From contig NZ_KB933398.1 of assembly GCF_000392615.1 (NCBI RefSeq), positions 2,866,702 to 2,930,701 on the forward strand: DNA of 64,000 bases, read 5' to 3'. Every line of letters begins with the position of its first letter. Position 1 is the stretch's first letter. The DNA comes from Lysinibacillus sphaericus OT4b.31. Lineage in GTDB: Bacteria; Bacillota; Bacilli; Bacillales_A; Planococcaceae. Made by a program: the position numbers and the translations under genes. The notes under the pieces are model-generated. The model did not search any database. It worked only from the letters and a program-made list of their open reading frames with translations, and was not told where the DNA came from. Below, piece by piece: positions 16,155-25,978 of the stretch.

Positions 16155-16932
16155 TTGTCTTCACACCTTTTCGGAAGCCGTGCGTAAAGGTCGCATCATA
16201 TAATTTCGAACGGTATTCATCTTTATCATGAATATTCGGGTCTAATGCCCAGCCCGCTAAAATCATTGCATGTTTACGAATGCCATTAACACGCATCGCT
16301 TCATCTAGTTCAACTAATGTCGTGCGCACAATTTTTTGATCTGGCCAAGAAGCACGTTGAATCACTGCCACGGGTGTATCGTCCGCCCATCCTGCATTTT
16401 GCAATTCTTTGATAATTTTCTTAGTTAAAGTTGCACTTAAGAATAACGCAATCGTACAATGATGGCTTGCTAAAGCACGTAACTTTTCAAACTCTGGTAC
16501 AGGTGTGCGCCCTTCAGCACGTGTTAAAATAAGCGTTTGCGTTAAATCTGGGATTGTAAGTTCCGCACCGATTGCCGCAGCAGCTGCAAATACTGAGCTA
16601 ACACCAGGAATGACTTCGTAACCTATGCCTTCTTTTTTTAAAAGTGCTACTTGTTCCATAATGGCACCATACATGGCAGGGTCACCTGTATGCATGCGTG
16701 CTACTACTTTGCCCGCATTGACACGCTCTACCATTACCGCAACCATTTCCTCTAAATGCATACCTGCTGTACGAATAACTTCTGCATCAGGTTTTGCTTT
16801 TGCAATTAGATCTTCATTTACTAGGGAATCTGTATACATGACAACGTCCGCTGTTTGTAACATCTGTAAACCCTTCACCGTAATTAAATCCGGATCACCA
16901 GGGCCAGCACCGACAATAAAAATTTTCTTCAT
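16147..16932 (-). CDS. cbiF: Cobalt-precorrin-4 C11-methyltransferase
   Basis: 261 residues of tetrapyrrole-methylase fold: KIFIVGAGPGDPDLITVKG at the start, ADVVMYTDSLVN, RMHTGDPAMYGAIMEQ, and YEVIPGVSSVFAAAAAIGAELTIP, which match CbiF/CobM rather than CobA or CbiL. It methylates C11 using SAM. Its ATG overlaps the cbiL stop by one base (TAATG) and its end overlaps cbiG by 8, showing tight coupling. Confidence 0.95.
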   Translation of the reverse strand: MKKIFIVGAGPGDPDLITVKGLQMLQTADVVMYTDSLVNEDLIAKAKPDAEVIRTAGMHLEEMVAVMVERVNAGKVVARMHTGDPAMYGAIMEQVALLKKEGIGYEVIPGVSSVFAAAAAIGAELTIPDLTQTLILTRAEGRTPVPEFEKLRALASHHCTIALFLSATLTKKIIKELQNAGWADDTPVAVIQRASWPDQKIVRTTLVELDEAMRVNGIRKHAMILAGWALDPNIHDKDEYRSKLYDATFTHGFRKGVKTSD

Positions 16933-17639
16933 TATTTACGCACCACCATTAATGTTAAATATTCTAAAGCGACGCCTTCTAAATCTTGAACATCCCAAAT
17001 GATTTCTTCGTCAGACGTTACTTTGGTCACAACCGATGCCTTATCAAGTAAATCTAAATCGCGCAGTACCTCCAGCATTAAATCCATAACCTTTGCAACT
17101 TTAATGAAAACAACCGCATCATGATTTTCAATTGCTTCACGCATAGCACCGTAATTGTCATGTGCTGGAATAATCGCCACACGATCATCACCATCTGCTA
17201 GGGCAATACCTAGTCGCGACGCTGAGCCATTAAATGAAGAAATACCAGGCACTGTACGAATTTCCACCTCTGGATGCCTATCTTGCATAAGCTTCATCAT
17301 ATGGATGAATGTACTATATAATAAGGGGTCCCCTTCTGTCACAAACGCGACGTCCTTGCCCTCTTGCAGCTTACCATAGACAAGTTCCACGGATTTTGTC
17401 CATTCTCGTTCTAACACAGCCTCATCTTTTGTCATTGGGAACACGAGACCAAGCATATCTTTCTCTTCTGGGTTAATGTACACATCTACAATACGATGCG
17501 CATAACTTTTACTGCCCTTCATTTTTTTCGGATAGGCAATAACCGGCGACTCCTGAATGACACGGAATGCCTTTACTGTAATTAACTCTGGATCGCCAGG
17601 GCCTACACCTAAGCCATATAAAATACCAAGATTACTCAT
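16932..17639 (-). CDS. cbiL: Cobalt-factor-II C20-methyltransferase
   Basis: 235 residues; methylates C20 of cobalt-factor II. Motifs: [39 protein letters not shown] (characteristic of CbiL/CobI), [16 protein letters not shown], and [23 protein letters not shown]. Overlaps cbiET by 8 bases upstream and cbiF by 1 downstream. Confidence 0.95.
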   Translation of the reverse strand: MSNLGILYGLGVGPGDPELITVKAFRVIQESPVIAYPKKMKGSKSYAHRIVDVYINPEEKDMLGLVFPMTKDEAVLEREWTKSVELVYGKLQEGKDVAFVTEGDPLLYSTFIHMMKLMQDRHPEVEIRTVPGISSFNGSASRLGIALADGDDRVAIIPAHDNYGAMREAIENHDAVVFIKVAKVMDLMLEVLRDLDLLDKASVVTKVTSDEEIIWDVQDLEGVALEYLTLMVVRK

Positions 17640-18852
17640 GATTTTCTTCCTTTCGATGTGCCGAAATAATATAAATCGGATTTAATGGGACAAAACGGGT
17701 CATATCTAAAATCGGCTTACTACGTGCCAATTGCGCCTGCAAAATATCGACAGCAAAGCCACAAGCTTTAAACGCTTCAACCGCCTTATATAAATTTTCT
17801 ATCGTTGCTGCATTTAAGACGATGCGACCATTAGGCTTCAAACGTGAACAGCACATCTGCAAAAGTTCCACCATTTCGCCACCTGTACCACCAATAAAAA
17901 TCGCATCTGGATCCGGGAAATTTTCTAGTCCATTCGGTGCTTTACTATGAATAGCCGTCATATCTACACGGAATTTCTGCTGGTTTTGCATGCAGTTCTC
18001 TAAATCGGGTGCATTTTTTTCCACCGCAAATATTTGCCCCTCTGGTGACAGTTTGCCAGCCTCAATAGCCATTGACCCTGTACAAGTGCCAACGTCCCAA
18101 ATGATGCTATCTTTTTGTAACTGCATAGCCTGTAGACTTAACACACGAATTTCCTTTTTCGTAATAAGCCCTTTATCTGGCTTACGTTGCGAAAATTCTT
18201 CATCATCAATACCTAGTGAATAGCGTTTGGGTGCTGATGTTTGCTGTAAAATGACAACATTCAACGTAGAAAATTCAGCTGTTTCTAATTCATCAAGAGA
18301 ATACCAGCCGTATTTTTCTTCATTACCTTGTAAATTTTCTGCAACAAACACTCGGTATTCCGTCATACCAAAATGCTTCAGATAACGTGCCAATGCATTT
18401 GGGTTATTTTCAGCGTCAGTAAGTAGCGCTACTTTCTTTTTGCCGTCAATGCGCTGTGCTAAGCCCTTCATTGGTCGGCCGTGAATACTTGCTACATAGG
18501 CATCCTGCCAACTCTCGCCCATTTTTGAAAACGCAAGTTGCACCGAGCTCATATATGGATAAACCTCGATTTCTAGTTTTTTCACTAAATAACCACCGAT
18601 GCCATAGAATAATGGATCGCCCGACGCTAAAATAACTGTTCTTCGTGTTTCTGCCGCTAACCTTTCAACAAGCGTTGAAAGACCACCCTTAATGACAACT
18701 TTTTCTCCTGTAAAGCTCGGGAAAAAATCAAGGACACGCTCACCTCCAACGAGTACTTCACAGTTTTCAATCCACTGCATGTACTGTGGCAATAAGCTTT
18801 CTTGTCCATTATCCCCGATCCCAATTAATTTCATCGATCGATGCAATGTCAT
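17632..18852 (-). CDS. cbiET: Fused precorrin-6Y C5,15-methyltransferase / C12 decarboxylase (CbiE-CbiT)
   Basis: 406 residues. The N-terminal half (about 1-200) is the CbiE methylase: [42 protein letters not shown]. The C-terminal half (about 215-400) is CbiT, a Rossmann methyltransferase: [37 protein letters not shown] and [11 protein letters not shown]. It methylates C5 and C15 and decarboxylates the C12 acetate. Overlaps the end of cbiD by 44 bases; an in-frame ATG at 18834 is an alternative start, but the AGGAAGG site fits the upstream one. Confidence 0.95.
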   Translation of the reverse strand: MTLHRSMKLIGIGDNGQESLLPQYMQWIENCEVLVGGERVLDFFPSFTGEKVVIKGGLSTLVERLAAETRRTVILASGDPLFYGIGGYLVKKLEIEVYPYMSSVQLAFSKMGESWQDAYVASIHGRPMKGLAQRIDGKKKVALLTDAENNPNALARYLKHFGMTEYRVFVAENLQGNEEKYGWYSLDELETAEFSTLNVVILQQTSAPKRYSLGIDDEEFSQRKPDKGLITKKEIRVLSLQAMQLQKDSIIWDVGTCTGSMAIEAGKLSPEGQIFAVEKNAPDLENCMQNQQKFRVDMTAIHSKAPNGLENFPDPDAIFIGGTGGEMVELLQMCCSRLKPNGRIVLNAATIENLYKAVEAFKACGFAVDILQAQLARSKPILDMTRFVPLNPIYIISAHRKEENHE

Positions 18853-19942
18853 CAGCCCTTCCTAATAATTGTCCCTTCATCGAGTAAATCGATGTGGAGA
18901 GCGTCAAACCGCCCCTTGTATGGTGTATCGATGAATAGCAACATGCCTCACATAAATGATGAAAAAAGTCATCATAGCCTTTATCCGCCATAATTTCACC
19001 AACTTGTGAAGCGGTATTGGCTTCTCTTACTTCGGTAATTGTGTCCTCATCTGCACCAATATCTGCTGCCAATTGCGCTAAAAAATTAAAGTCAATAGCA
19101 GCACTTTTTGAATGCACCATCATGACACCCTGTGCAACCTTTGAAAACTTCCCCATCATCCCAACGAGTGATACTTGCCTGATGCCAAGCCGTTTACAAT
19201 GTTTTAACGTAAAGCCGACAAAATCACCCATTTCTATAAATGCTTCCTCTGGCAATTCAGGATACTGTGCCATTGCATACTTTTCACTGCGTCCACCTGT
19301 GGTCACCACTACATGTTCACACCCAGCAGCCTTTGCCACACTGATGGCTTGGACAATACTTGCCATATACGCTGAACTCGAAAAAGGCACGACGGTTCCC
19401 CTTGTGCCTAAAATGGAAATGCCTCCGATAATGCCGAGTCTTCCATTTAACGTTTTTTTTGCAATTTCCTCACCCTCTGGTACGGAAATAACGACATTCA
19501 CGCCACGTTCTATATGAAACTCATCAAGTACACTCTGTACAGTACTATGTATCATCTTGCGCGGTACAGGGTTAATAGCAGCTTCCCCGACAGCAACTGG
19601 TAAGCCGGGCTTTGTCACTCGCCCGACTCCAATTCCTCCATCTAAATGAATACCTGGTGTATCAGCCCAGCTTACTGTGCCAATAATGAGCGCCTTATGT
19701 GTAGCATCAGGATCATCACCGGCATCTTTTATCGTTTCACAGCTTACAGTGTTACTAGCAAATGTACATTTTTCGATTGTAAACGTTGCATCACGCCCTA
19801 TTGGTAAATGGATGGTGCTCGTTTCCTGTTCTTCATTTGTAATCAATGCTAGTAATGCAGCTTTTGAAACAGCAGTTGCACAGGCTCCCGTTGTATAACC
19901 GTGACGCATGTCCTTGGGATCCTTTTTTGGCTTCCGCTCCAT
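18809..19942 (-). CDS. cbiD: Cobalt-precorrin-5B C1-methyltransferase
   Basis: 377 residues; methylates C1 in the anaerobic pathway. Family hallmarks are [20 protein letters not shown] near the N-terminus, [31 protein letters not shown], and [30 protein letters not shown], all typical of CbiD. It shares one base with cbiC (TAATG) and overlaps cbiET by 44 bases. CbiD occurs mainly in anaerobic-type pathways, agreeing with CbiG and CbiX in this operon. Confidence 0.96.
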   Translation of the reverse strand: MERKPKKDPKDMRHGYTTGACATAVSKAALLALITNEEQETSTIHLPIGRDATFTIEKCTFASNTVSCETIKDAGDDPDATHKALIIGTVSWADTPGIHLDGGIGVGRVTKPGLPVAVGEAAINPVPRKMIHSTVQSVLDEFHIERGVNVVISVPEGEEIAKKTLNGRLGIIGGISILGTRGTVVPFSSSAYMASIVQAISVAKAAGCEHVVVTTGGRSEKYAMAQYPELPEEAFIEMGDFVGFTLKHCKRLGIRQVSLVGMMGKFSKVAQGVMMVHSKSAAIDFNFLAQLAADIGADEDTITEVREANTASQVGEIMADKGYDDFFHHLCEACCYSSIHHTRGGLTLSTSIYSMKGQLLGRADDIASIDEINWDRG

Positions 19943-20601
19943 TACTTTTTCGCCTGTTCGTCCGCTAAAATTGAAATGGCATTCAATGCGGCTACCGTCA
20001 CTGTACTACCGCCTTTACGGCCAACATTTGTAATATACGGAATACCTTCTAGCTTTAATAGCTCCTCTTTGGACTCAGCCGCTGATACGAAGCCAACTGG
20101 CATACCGATAATTAAATCCGGTTTAGCTAAACCTTCTTTAATCAAGCGAATTAACTCAAGTAATGCTGTCGGTGCATTGCCAATGGCATAAATACCGCCT
20201 TCGTGTAATTTTGTAGCCTTTTGCATTGAAATAATAGCACGTGTTGTATTTTGTTTTTTCGCTTCGATTGAAACATCTTCATCTGCGATATAGCAATGTA
20301 AATCCCCGCCATGCTTTTGGAAACGTTTTTTCCCTGAACCACTTTCAATCATTTGTACGTCTGCAATCACGTGACGACCTGCAAGGATCGACTTTACCCC
20401 TGCTTCTAATGCTCCTGGCGTAATGATGACACTACGACCTAACTCAAAATCAGCAGATGCATGAATAATACGACGAACAACTTTCCACTCATCTTCTGTA
20501 AAGTTATGTTCACCCATTTCCTCTGCAATAATTGCGAAACTATAATCATAAATTTTATCTGGGTCTACTGTTAATGGTTTAAAATCTGTTTTAAAATCCA
20601 T
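19942..20601 (-). CDS. cbiC: Cobalt-precorrin-8 methylmutase
   Basis: 219 residues; moves the C11 methyl group to C12, forming cobyrinic acid. Typical CbiC/CobH blocks: VVRRIIHASADFELGRSVIITPGALEAGVKSI with the catalytic His in RIIHASAD, DVQMIESG, and AIGNAPTALLELIRLI...PVGFVSAAESKEEL. Coupled to cbiD by one base; an AGGAGG site about 10 bases upstream supports the ATG at 20601. Confidence 0.95.
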   Translation of the reverse strand: MDFKTDFKPLTVDPDKIYDYSFAIIAEEMGEHNFTEDEWKVVRRIIHASADFELGRSVIITPGALEAGVKSILAGRHVIADVQMIESGSGKKRFQKHGGDLHCYIADEDVSIEAKKQNTTRAIISMQKATKLHEGGIYAIGNAPTALLELIRLIKEGLAKPDLIIGMPVGFVSAAESKEELLKLEGIPYITNVGRKGGSTVTVAALNAISILADEQAKK

Positions 20602-20613
20602 TTGTATTGCCTC

Positions 20614-21375
20614 CTAGAGTATGTTTTGAACAGCTTGCAGTACATCCTCAAACTTGGAATACTGTTGGCCGTATTGTATATTTGGTCGAGCAATTAAAAT
20701 CGTTTCAATGCCACAAGCAAGTGCAGCCTCAAGCTTTTCATCAACTGAACCAACTTTCCCGCTTTCTTTTGTAATCATCAAAGTGACGTCATATTGACGG
20801 AAAAGTGCTTCGTTTAATTCTTTTGAAAATGGTCCTTGGATGGCAACAATATCTCTTTGAGCCACACCAAGTGCCTCACATTTTTCCATATTATCAAGGC
20901 GAGGAAGCATCCGCGCAATAACCCGCGTATTTTCTAGACCATGCAATACTTTGGTAAACGTCGCTAGCGTTTTACTGCCTGTAGTCAACATAATGACACC
21001 GCGTTTTTTTGCTGCTAGTTGCGCCGCTTGCTCATAATCTTTAACAACTGTGATGAGAGGATGTGCGTAGTGCTCATGGGCACGTTCATAGCGAATATAG
21101 AGTACACCTGCTTTTTCAGCTGCTGCCATCGCATTTTTAGAAGCCTCTTCGGCAAATGGGTGTGAGGCATCTACAACAAGTTGATAGCCCTTTTCTATTA
21201 AAATCGTCGCCATTTCGTCAGCCGTCAAACGGCCAACTAAATGTGGAAGACCAACTTCTGTAAGACTTGAAGCCGCTGAATCAGTGACCACGGTCGCAGT
21301 CACTTTATGTCCAGCAGACTGCAATTCCAGTGCTAGATTCCTTGCATCACTCGTCCCCGCTAACATGAAAATCAT
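20614..21375 (-). CDS. cbiJ: Cobalt-precorrin-6A reductase
   Basis: 253 residues; reduces the macrocycle of precorrin-6A with NAD(P)H. N-terminal block MIFMLAGTSDARNLALELQSAGHKVTATVVTD, middle block VVDASHPFAEEASKNAMAAAEKAGVLYIRYER and late block ITKESGKVGSVDEKLEAALACGIETILIARP are diagnostic for CbiJ/CobK. Its start overlaps the cbiX stop by 4 bases. Confidence 0.95.
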   Translation of the reverse strand: MIFMLAGTSDARNLALELQSAGHKVTATVVTDSAASSLTEVGLPHLVGRLTADEMATILIEKGYQLVVDASHPFAEEASKNAMAAAEKAGVLYIRYERAHEHYAHPLITVVKDYEQAAQLAAKKRGVIMLTTGSKTLATFTKVLHGLENTRVIARMLPRLDNMEKCEALGVAQRDIVAIQGPFSKELNEALFRQYDVTLMITKESGKVGSVDEKLEAALACGIETILIARPNIQYGQQYSKFEDVLQAVQNIL

Positions 21376-22280
21376 TTTACTGACTCCTCTTCATGGTGAT
21401 GGTGGTGGTCATGGTCATGGTCATGGTCGTGGTCATGTCCGTGATCATGATGGTGATGGTGATGTGCATGACCATGTACCGCAGCATAAGCACGGTAATT
21501 TTCTAAATCTTGCATGCCAGTAGATGTACCATTCACAGCTTGCTCTATGCGCTCTAATAGCACATTTTGTAGGCGCTCATGATAGCCAAAATAATTAGCA
21601 ATTTCAATATCACAGTCAGGATATTTTTCGTTAAATTGCTGGCACATGCCATGCATACGTTCCATTAGGATGCCTGTAAATAAAAAGTACGGCAACATAA
21701 TAATTTTTTTCGCCCCCAACTTCACACAACGCTCAATTCCTTCTTCAACACGTGGATCTGTTACGCCCATAAAGGCACTTTCCACGTAAGGTACAGGGAG
21801 CTTTTCCCAAAGTAAACGAGTAATTTTATAAAAATCACCGTTGGCATAAGGATCACTACCACCACGAGCAATTAAAAGAATCGCGGTATCTTTAGGTTCT
21901 TCTTGTTGTGCATTGAAGCCGATTTCTGCTAGACGATCTTCCAGAATGGCAAAAATTTCATCATGAATACCAATTGTTTGAGCATATGTGAACGTGATAT
22001 TTGGATAGTGTTCTCGCGCATGCTCAATTTCTGCCGGGATATGCATTTTGGAATGTCCAGCATGCAGTAAAATGATTGGAATTACATGTACTTCTGTAGC
22101 ACCCTTCTTCACGCAATTCGTAATGCCTTCTTCAATGTTTGGCGAAGCAAACTCAAGGAAGCAAGTTTCTACTAAAAAGCTGTCATCAATCCGAGGAGTC
22201 ATTTGCTCAATAAATGTGCGTACCTCATCATTTCCTGCTGCTAAACGGCTACCATGGCCAACAAATAAAATAGCTTTCAT
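21372..22280 (-). CDS. cbiX: Sirohydrochlorin cobaltochelatase, long form with His-rich tail
   Basis: About 302 residues; inserts cobalt into sirohydrochlorin, the committing step of the cobalt-early pathway. Two chelatase-like halves: KAILFVGHGSRLAAGN (catalytic His in GHGSR) with LLHAGHSKMHIPAEI, and LLIARGGSDPYANGDFYKI in the second half. The C-terminal 40 residues are almost entirely His, Asp and Glu and could hold cobalt. The start at 22280 has GAGGAG 8 bases before it; a longer frame to 22307 overlaps cbiH60 and lacks a site. The MXCXXC iron-sulfur motif reported for B. megaterium CbiX is not seen in the tail. Confidence 0.94.
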   Translation of the reverse strand: MKAILFVGHGSRLAAGNDEVRTFIEQMTPRIDDSFLVETCFLEFASPNIEEGITNCVKKGATEVHVIPIILLHAGHSKMHIPAEIEHAREHYPNITFTYAQTIGIHDEIFAILEDRLAEIGFNAQQEEPKDTAILLIARGGSDPYANGDFYKITRLLWEKLPVPYVESAFMGVTDPRVEEGIERCVKLGAKKIIMLPYFLFTGILMERMHGMCQQFNEKYPDCDIEIANYFGYHERLQNVLLERIEQAVNGTSTGMQDLENYRAYAAVHGHAHHHHHHDHGHDHDHDHDHDHHHHHEEESVK

Positions 22281-22294
22281 CTCTTTTCTCCTCA

Positions 22295-23965
22295 CTAATC
22301 GCCGCACGGAGCTGGCTCTACTTTTATTTTTGAAGACATATCTTGATACGTAAAATGCAATATTTTTTTCACACGTTTGAAATATTTAAACAAGCGCTCA
22401 TTTGGGTGCGCGTTAGCTTTGTACTCTTCAATAATGTCTGTAATAAGTGGCATAAGTTGTTCAGGTTCTAAGCCTTCTACAACAGGTTGTGCAGCATGCG
22501 CTGTACGCCCAACTGGTTTAGCGCCGATAAAGACATCAAATTTACTTTTACGATAGACGATACCAATATCATCAAACACTGCACGGTAGCATGCCATACC
22601 ACAGCCGTTAAAGCCGATGTTTAGCGTTTTGGGTAAAGACAAACCACCTAGCTTTTCTTGAATTTCCTCAGCATATGGAATAGAATCTGCTTTCTCTCCA
22701 TAACAAAAATCACATGCTTTTAATGACAGTACATCACCAATAGGGGCTAACAAAAAACCCACTTCACGTAATTTTGTTGTTATCTTATCGGGTTCTGCCG
22801 TTGGAATTTTCAAATGGATTTGATGATCAGGTGTATATTCCATCGTTCCTTCTTCTCCGACAACTTGTGCTAACGCCGTCATTTGCTGCGGCGTGAAAAA
22901 CTTATTGGCCACCCCTGGACTTACGGCTAATTCAAAAATGGTTTCAATTTTTTGTTGTACAAGCTTAGGTGTTGCATGCCCTGCACTTGTGCCCTTTACC
23001 ATTGCAAGAGCTGTTGCAGCCATTTCAAGTGATGATTTTTTTAGCGTTGCCATAGGCGTTATCGCTATACTGGGCTTGCTACGTCCTGCATTCGGGTCAG
23101 CCTCAAAATCAGCACGCGCTGTTCCTGTTTGTTGATTCATCGCCCATGGTTCATTTTCTTCTTTCAGACGCTGATGTGGACGTAGTGGCTGTTTTTCTTC
23201 TCCAAGTGTATATTTACGTTGGTAGCCACGTGGTGTAATCATTTTATTGTCATAGAAAAATGTAGATGAATTTCCGATAATGACCGTTGTGAGCATCCCA
23301 ATATCATGTTCAAGCATCTCAGCTAATGTTGTCATGGTAATTTCCTGGCGATCACGATAGGCACTTTTCACGAGTCCCACTGGGGTATCTGGAGATCGGT
23401 ATTCTAGTAAAATGCGTTGTGCTTCTACGATTTGACGTGTACGTCGACCACTTTTCGGGTTGTAAAGTGCAATCACAAAATCGGCCATCGCTGCAGCTTC
23501 CACACGTTTGGCAATTAGATTCCATGGCGTTAAATGGTCACTTAAACTAATTGTGCAGGAGTCATGCATAATCGGCGCACCTAGTAAACTCGCACATGAA
23601 TTAATAGCAGAAATACCAGGAACAATCTCTACTTCAACACCTGTTGCTTCTGTCCAACCAAGCTCAATCAATACCTCATAGACAAGCCCAGCCATCCCGT
23701 ACACACCTGAGTCACCACTGGAAATGACAGACACGATATTACCTGCCTCTGCCTGCCGCACAGCTTCCTGCGCTCTGGAAACTTCTTCGGTCATTCCTGT
23801 ACTAACAATCGACTTGGCCGTCACTAAATCTTGAATGAGCTCAACATACGTTTTATAGCCGATGATAAAATCACTCTGTTGTAATGCCTCCACAGCTCGC
23901 GTTGTAATATGTTTAAAATCACCGGGGCCAAAGCCCACAACAAAAATCTTACCTTTTTGCGCCAT
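22295..23965 (-). CDS. cbiH60: CbiH60: C17-methyltransferase fused to an iron-sulfur domain
   Basis: 556 residues. Residues 1-250 are the CbiH/CobJ methylase: IFVVGFGPGDFKHITTRAVEAL, VISSGDSGVYGMAGLVYE, IVPGISAINSCASLLGAPIMHDSCTISLSDHLTPW. After a linker the C-terminal part (about 320-540) is nitrite/sulfite-reductase-like with cysteines in KACDFCYGE and GFNGCGMACYRA, expected to hold a 4Fe-4S cluster. This fusion is known from B. megaterium, where CbiH60 converts cobalt-factor III to cobalt-precorrin-4. Lies directly after cbiW in the operon. Confidence 0.95.
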   Translation of the reverse strand: MAQKGKIFVVGFGPGDFKHITTRAVEALQQSDFIIGYKTYVELIQDLVTAKSIVSTGMTEEVSRAQEAVRQAEAGNIVSVISSGDSGVYGMAGLVYEVLIELGWTEATGVEVEIVPGISAINSCASLLGAPIMHDSCTISLSDHLTPWNLIAKRVEAAAMADFVIALYNPKSGRRTRQIVEAQRILLEYRSPDTPVGLVKSAYRDRQEITMTTLAEMLEHDIGMLTTVIIGNSSTFFYDNKMITPRGYQRKYTLGEEKQPLRPHQRLKEENEPWAMNQQTGTARADFEADPNAGRSKPSIAITPMATLKKSSLEMAATALAMVKGTSAGHATPKLVQQKIETIFELAVSPGVANKFFTPQQMTALAQVVGEEGTMEYTPDHQIHLKIPTAEPDKITTKLREVGFLLAPIGDVLSLKACDFCYGEKADSIPYAEEIQEKLGGLSLPKTLNIGFNGCGMACYRAVFDDIGIVYRKSKFDVFIGAKPVGRTAHAAQPVVEGLEPEQLMPLITDIIEEYKANAHPNERLFKYFKRVKKILHFTYQDMSSKIKVEPAPCGD

Positions 23966-23969
23966 TTCG

Positions 23970-24341
23970 TTACCCCTCTTTCACCTTTTCAATACCTTTT
24001 ATAGCTGTTGTTTGTGCTGTACGCTGTAACGTACCTTCACGAAGTGTGAACACATGTTCACTATGTAAAGTCTCGTGGTGTAAGTCTTGCACGAGCGCCC
24101 TCGCATGCTCTGTCGTTGGCACACGATACCAATTTCCTTGTGGATAAGCGATGACAACACAAGCATCCTTACACCTGCCGTTACAGCGTGTTCTTGTCGT
24201 ATGTATTTCCTTATCGAGTGCTTGTACCTGTATTTCATCACGTATTGCTTGGGTAATTTCCTCGCCATCTTTTTTCATACAGCTACTGCCATTGCAAATA
24301 AAAAGATGCGTTTTCATTCCTTCTAAGTTCCAAGTTGTCAT
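23970..24341 (-). CDS. cbiW: CbiW-like 2Fe-2S ferredoxin, first gene of the cob operon
   Basis: 123 residues of thioredoxin-like ferredoxin type. Cluster ligands are in HLFICNGSSCMKKDG (about residues 12-26) and RCNGRCKDACVV (about 53-63). It probably supplies electrons to a cob pathway enzyme such as the adjacent CbiH60 (inference from order). A GAGGGGAG site precedes the ATG. It is the first gene after the cobalamin riboswitch and terminator, as cbiW is in B. megaterium. Confidence 0.88.
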   Translation of the reverse strand: MTTWNLEGMKTHLFICNGSSCMKKDGEEITQAIRDEIQVQALDKEIHTTRTRCNGRCKDACVVIAYPQGNWYRVPTTEHARALVQDLHHETLHSEHVFTLREGTLQRTAQTTAIKGIEKVKEG

Positions 24342-24377
24342 TGTGTTGCTCCCCTCATTTGCTTTTAGGAAAAAGAA

Positions 24378-24411
24378 AAGACCTTCACTCTAAACGAAGA
24401 GTAAAGGTCTT
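24378..24411 (-). terminator. Terminator of the cob operon riboswitch
   Basis: Stem AAGACCTTTACTC / GAGTGAAGGTCTT (written for the minus strand) followed by TTTCTTTTT, between the riboswitch and cbiW. It is the likely off-state of the switch. Confidence 0.85.
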
Positions 24412-24483
24412 GTAGAAGCCAAATAAAAACGAATATATAGGTACTCGCTCTCGCTTCAACTTCTCCCTCCGAAAAGTTTGCAT

Positions 24484-24655
24484 GCCATCAACTAAGCAGG
24501 TTTCCTGACTTAAGCTTCTTCTTACTTTCGCACCTTCCCAGTTATACTAGTGGCTTTTACGATTTCATCAGCTATTACAGTAGCGGGGGCTGTATCGGAT
24601 TCACACCGATTTCCCTATTATCTCGAATACTATCGAGCACTTATAGATGTATTTA
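24484..24655 (-). promoter_or_regulatory. Cobalamin riboswitch controlling the cob operon
   Basis: On the minus strand the aptamer core reads GGGAA..CGGTGTGAATCCG..CAGCCCCCGCTACTGTAA, then GCCACTAG..CTGGGAAGG, and the B12 box AAGTCAGGAAACCTGC near the 3' end. These are the conserved elements of the AdoCbl class. It precedes cbiW, with a terminator between, so biosynthesis is reduced when cobalamin is abundant. Confidence 0.95.
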
Positions 24656-24920
24656 TATGAAATTTTAATTGTATAAAACGTAATAGAAAACTGTTTCTAT
24701 CATAGCTTATTATTTATAAATTTCAACAATTCTTTTTTAATTTGTGAAATTTTTAGTAAAATTTCAACAAATATTTCAGGCAAAAATGTGGTTTTGCCCT
24801 TTAATTTATCATAATTTTCTATATTGAAGCTCAATTAAAAAAATTTTAATAAAAAGAGATAGCTTATTTATGGAAAATTATGTTACACTTTGTCGTGAAA
24901 TCTCACAACTTCATCTTTTT

Positions 24921-25075
24921 CGGTGCGAAGTGTCTACATTTCGCTTAAAAGGGAAGCCGGTTCAAGTCCGGCGCGGTCCCGCCACTGTACTAGGGAGTTT
25001 TATAGATAAATGTCACTGTCCAAAGGATGGGAAGGCCTATAAAATGTCGAACTAAAGCCAGGAGACCTGCCGAAA
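24921..25075 (+). promoter_or_regulatory. Cobalamin riboswitch controlling cbiMNQO
   Basis: Conserved core GGGAAGCCGGTTCAAGTCCGG, CGCGGTCCCGCCACTGTA, GGGAAGGCC and the B12 box AAGCCAGGAGACCTGCC (about 25055-25071). Runs opposite to the cob operon switch, about 270 bases away. Followed by a terminator hairpin at 25152-25177. Confidence 0.96.
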
Positions 25076-25151
25076 AACACGTGATCGTTTCAACCTACGA
25101 GGATAGGTGTGCGGCTTGGCAGATTAACATTCTATTTGCTTTTTCAGCTAT

Positions 25152-25177
25152 GCACTTTTCCTATATCGGAGAAGTGC
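25152..25177 (+). terminator. Terminator of the cbiMNQO riboswitch
   Basis: Stem GCACTTTTCC / GGAGAAGTGC followed by eight T, about 50 bases before the cbiM start. Probable expression platform of the riboswitch. Confidence 0.85.
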
Positions 25178-25230
25178 TTTTTTTTATTGCGCACGCTACA
25201 TTCGACATTTTATTTTAAGGAGGAGCCATT

Positions 25231-25977
25231 TTGAAATTTTCTTGTTGGAAGCTTAGTTATTTCTTACTGGCATTTTTACTCGTGCCAAATCGAGCATTTG
25301 CCATGCACATCATGGAAGGATTTTTGCCAATTGAATGGGCGATTTTCTGGTGGGTCGTCTCGATCCCATTTATTATTTTAGGATTACGTTCAATCCGTAA
25401 AACAATCGATGAAAACCCTGAAACAAAAATGATTCTCGGTCTTTCAGGTGCTTTTGCATTCGTTTTATCAGCACTGAAAATTCCATCGGTTACAGGAAGT
25501 TGTTCGCACCCAACTGGTGTTGGCCTGGGAACTGTATTATTTGGTCCATTAGCGATGAGCGTCATTGGAACGATCGTCTTATTATTCCAATCTTTACTCT
25601 TAGCTCATGGCGGTATTACAACATTAGGCGCAAATGCTTTTTCGATGGCTGTAGCGGGGCCATTCATCGCCTACTTCGTTTTTAAAGGTGCTCAAAAAAT
25701 CGGTCTATCTTTTTCACTGGCGGTATTTTTTGCAGCAATGCTTGGTGATTTAGGTACATATGTTGTGACTTCTGTTCAACTTGCACTGGCCTTCCCATCA
25801 GAAGTAGGCGGATTTATGGCTTCATTTACTAAATTCGCAGGTATTTTCGCATTAACGCAAATTCCTCTCGCAATTAGTGAAGGTATTTTAACTGTCATCA
25901 TTATGAATTTCTTGAAAAAATATAATATCAGTGAATTAAAAGCTTTACGTGTTTTCTCAGCTAAGGAGGCACATTAA
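25231..25977 (+). CDS. cbiM: Cobalt ECF transporter substrate-binding membrane protein CbiM
   Basis: 248 residues. An N-terminal signal-like segment ends at PNRAFA, and the mature protein begins MHIMEGFLP, whose N-terminal Met-His is the metal-binding element of CbiM/NikM. Several membrane helices follow, with [20 protein letters not shown] and [14 protein letters not shown], both diagnostic. Start is TTG with AAGGAGG six bases upstream. First gene of cbiMNQO behind a cobalamin riboswitch, so cobalt import rises when B12 is low. Confidence 0.95.
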   Translation: MKFSCWKLSYFLLAFLLVPNRAFAMHIMEGFLPIEWAIFWWVVSIPFIILGLRSIRKTIDENPETKMILGLSGAFAFVLSALKIPSVTGSCSHPTGVGLGTVLFGPLAMSVIGTIVLLFQSLLLAHGGITTLGANAFSMAVAGPFIAYFVFKGAQKIGLSFSLAVFFAAMLGDLGTYVVTSVQLALAFPSEVGGFMASFTKFAGIFALTQIPLAISEGILTVIIMNFLKKYNISELKALRVFSAKEAH

Positions 25978-25978
25978 C

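Noticed and set aside
21284-21523. Histidine/glycine-rich plus-strand frame
   Set aside because: Mirror image of the His/Asp-rich tail of cbiX; no start site.
24870-25055. 61-codon frame upstream of cbiM
   Set aside because: It lies inside the cobalamin riboswitch aptamer, whose conserved structure explains the sequence.
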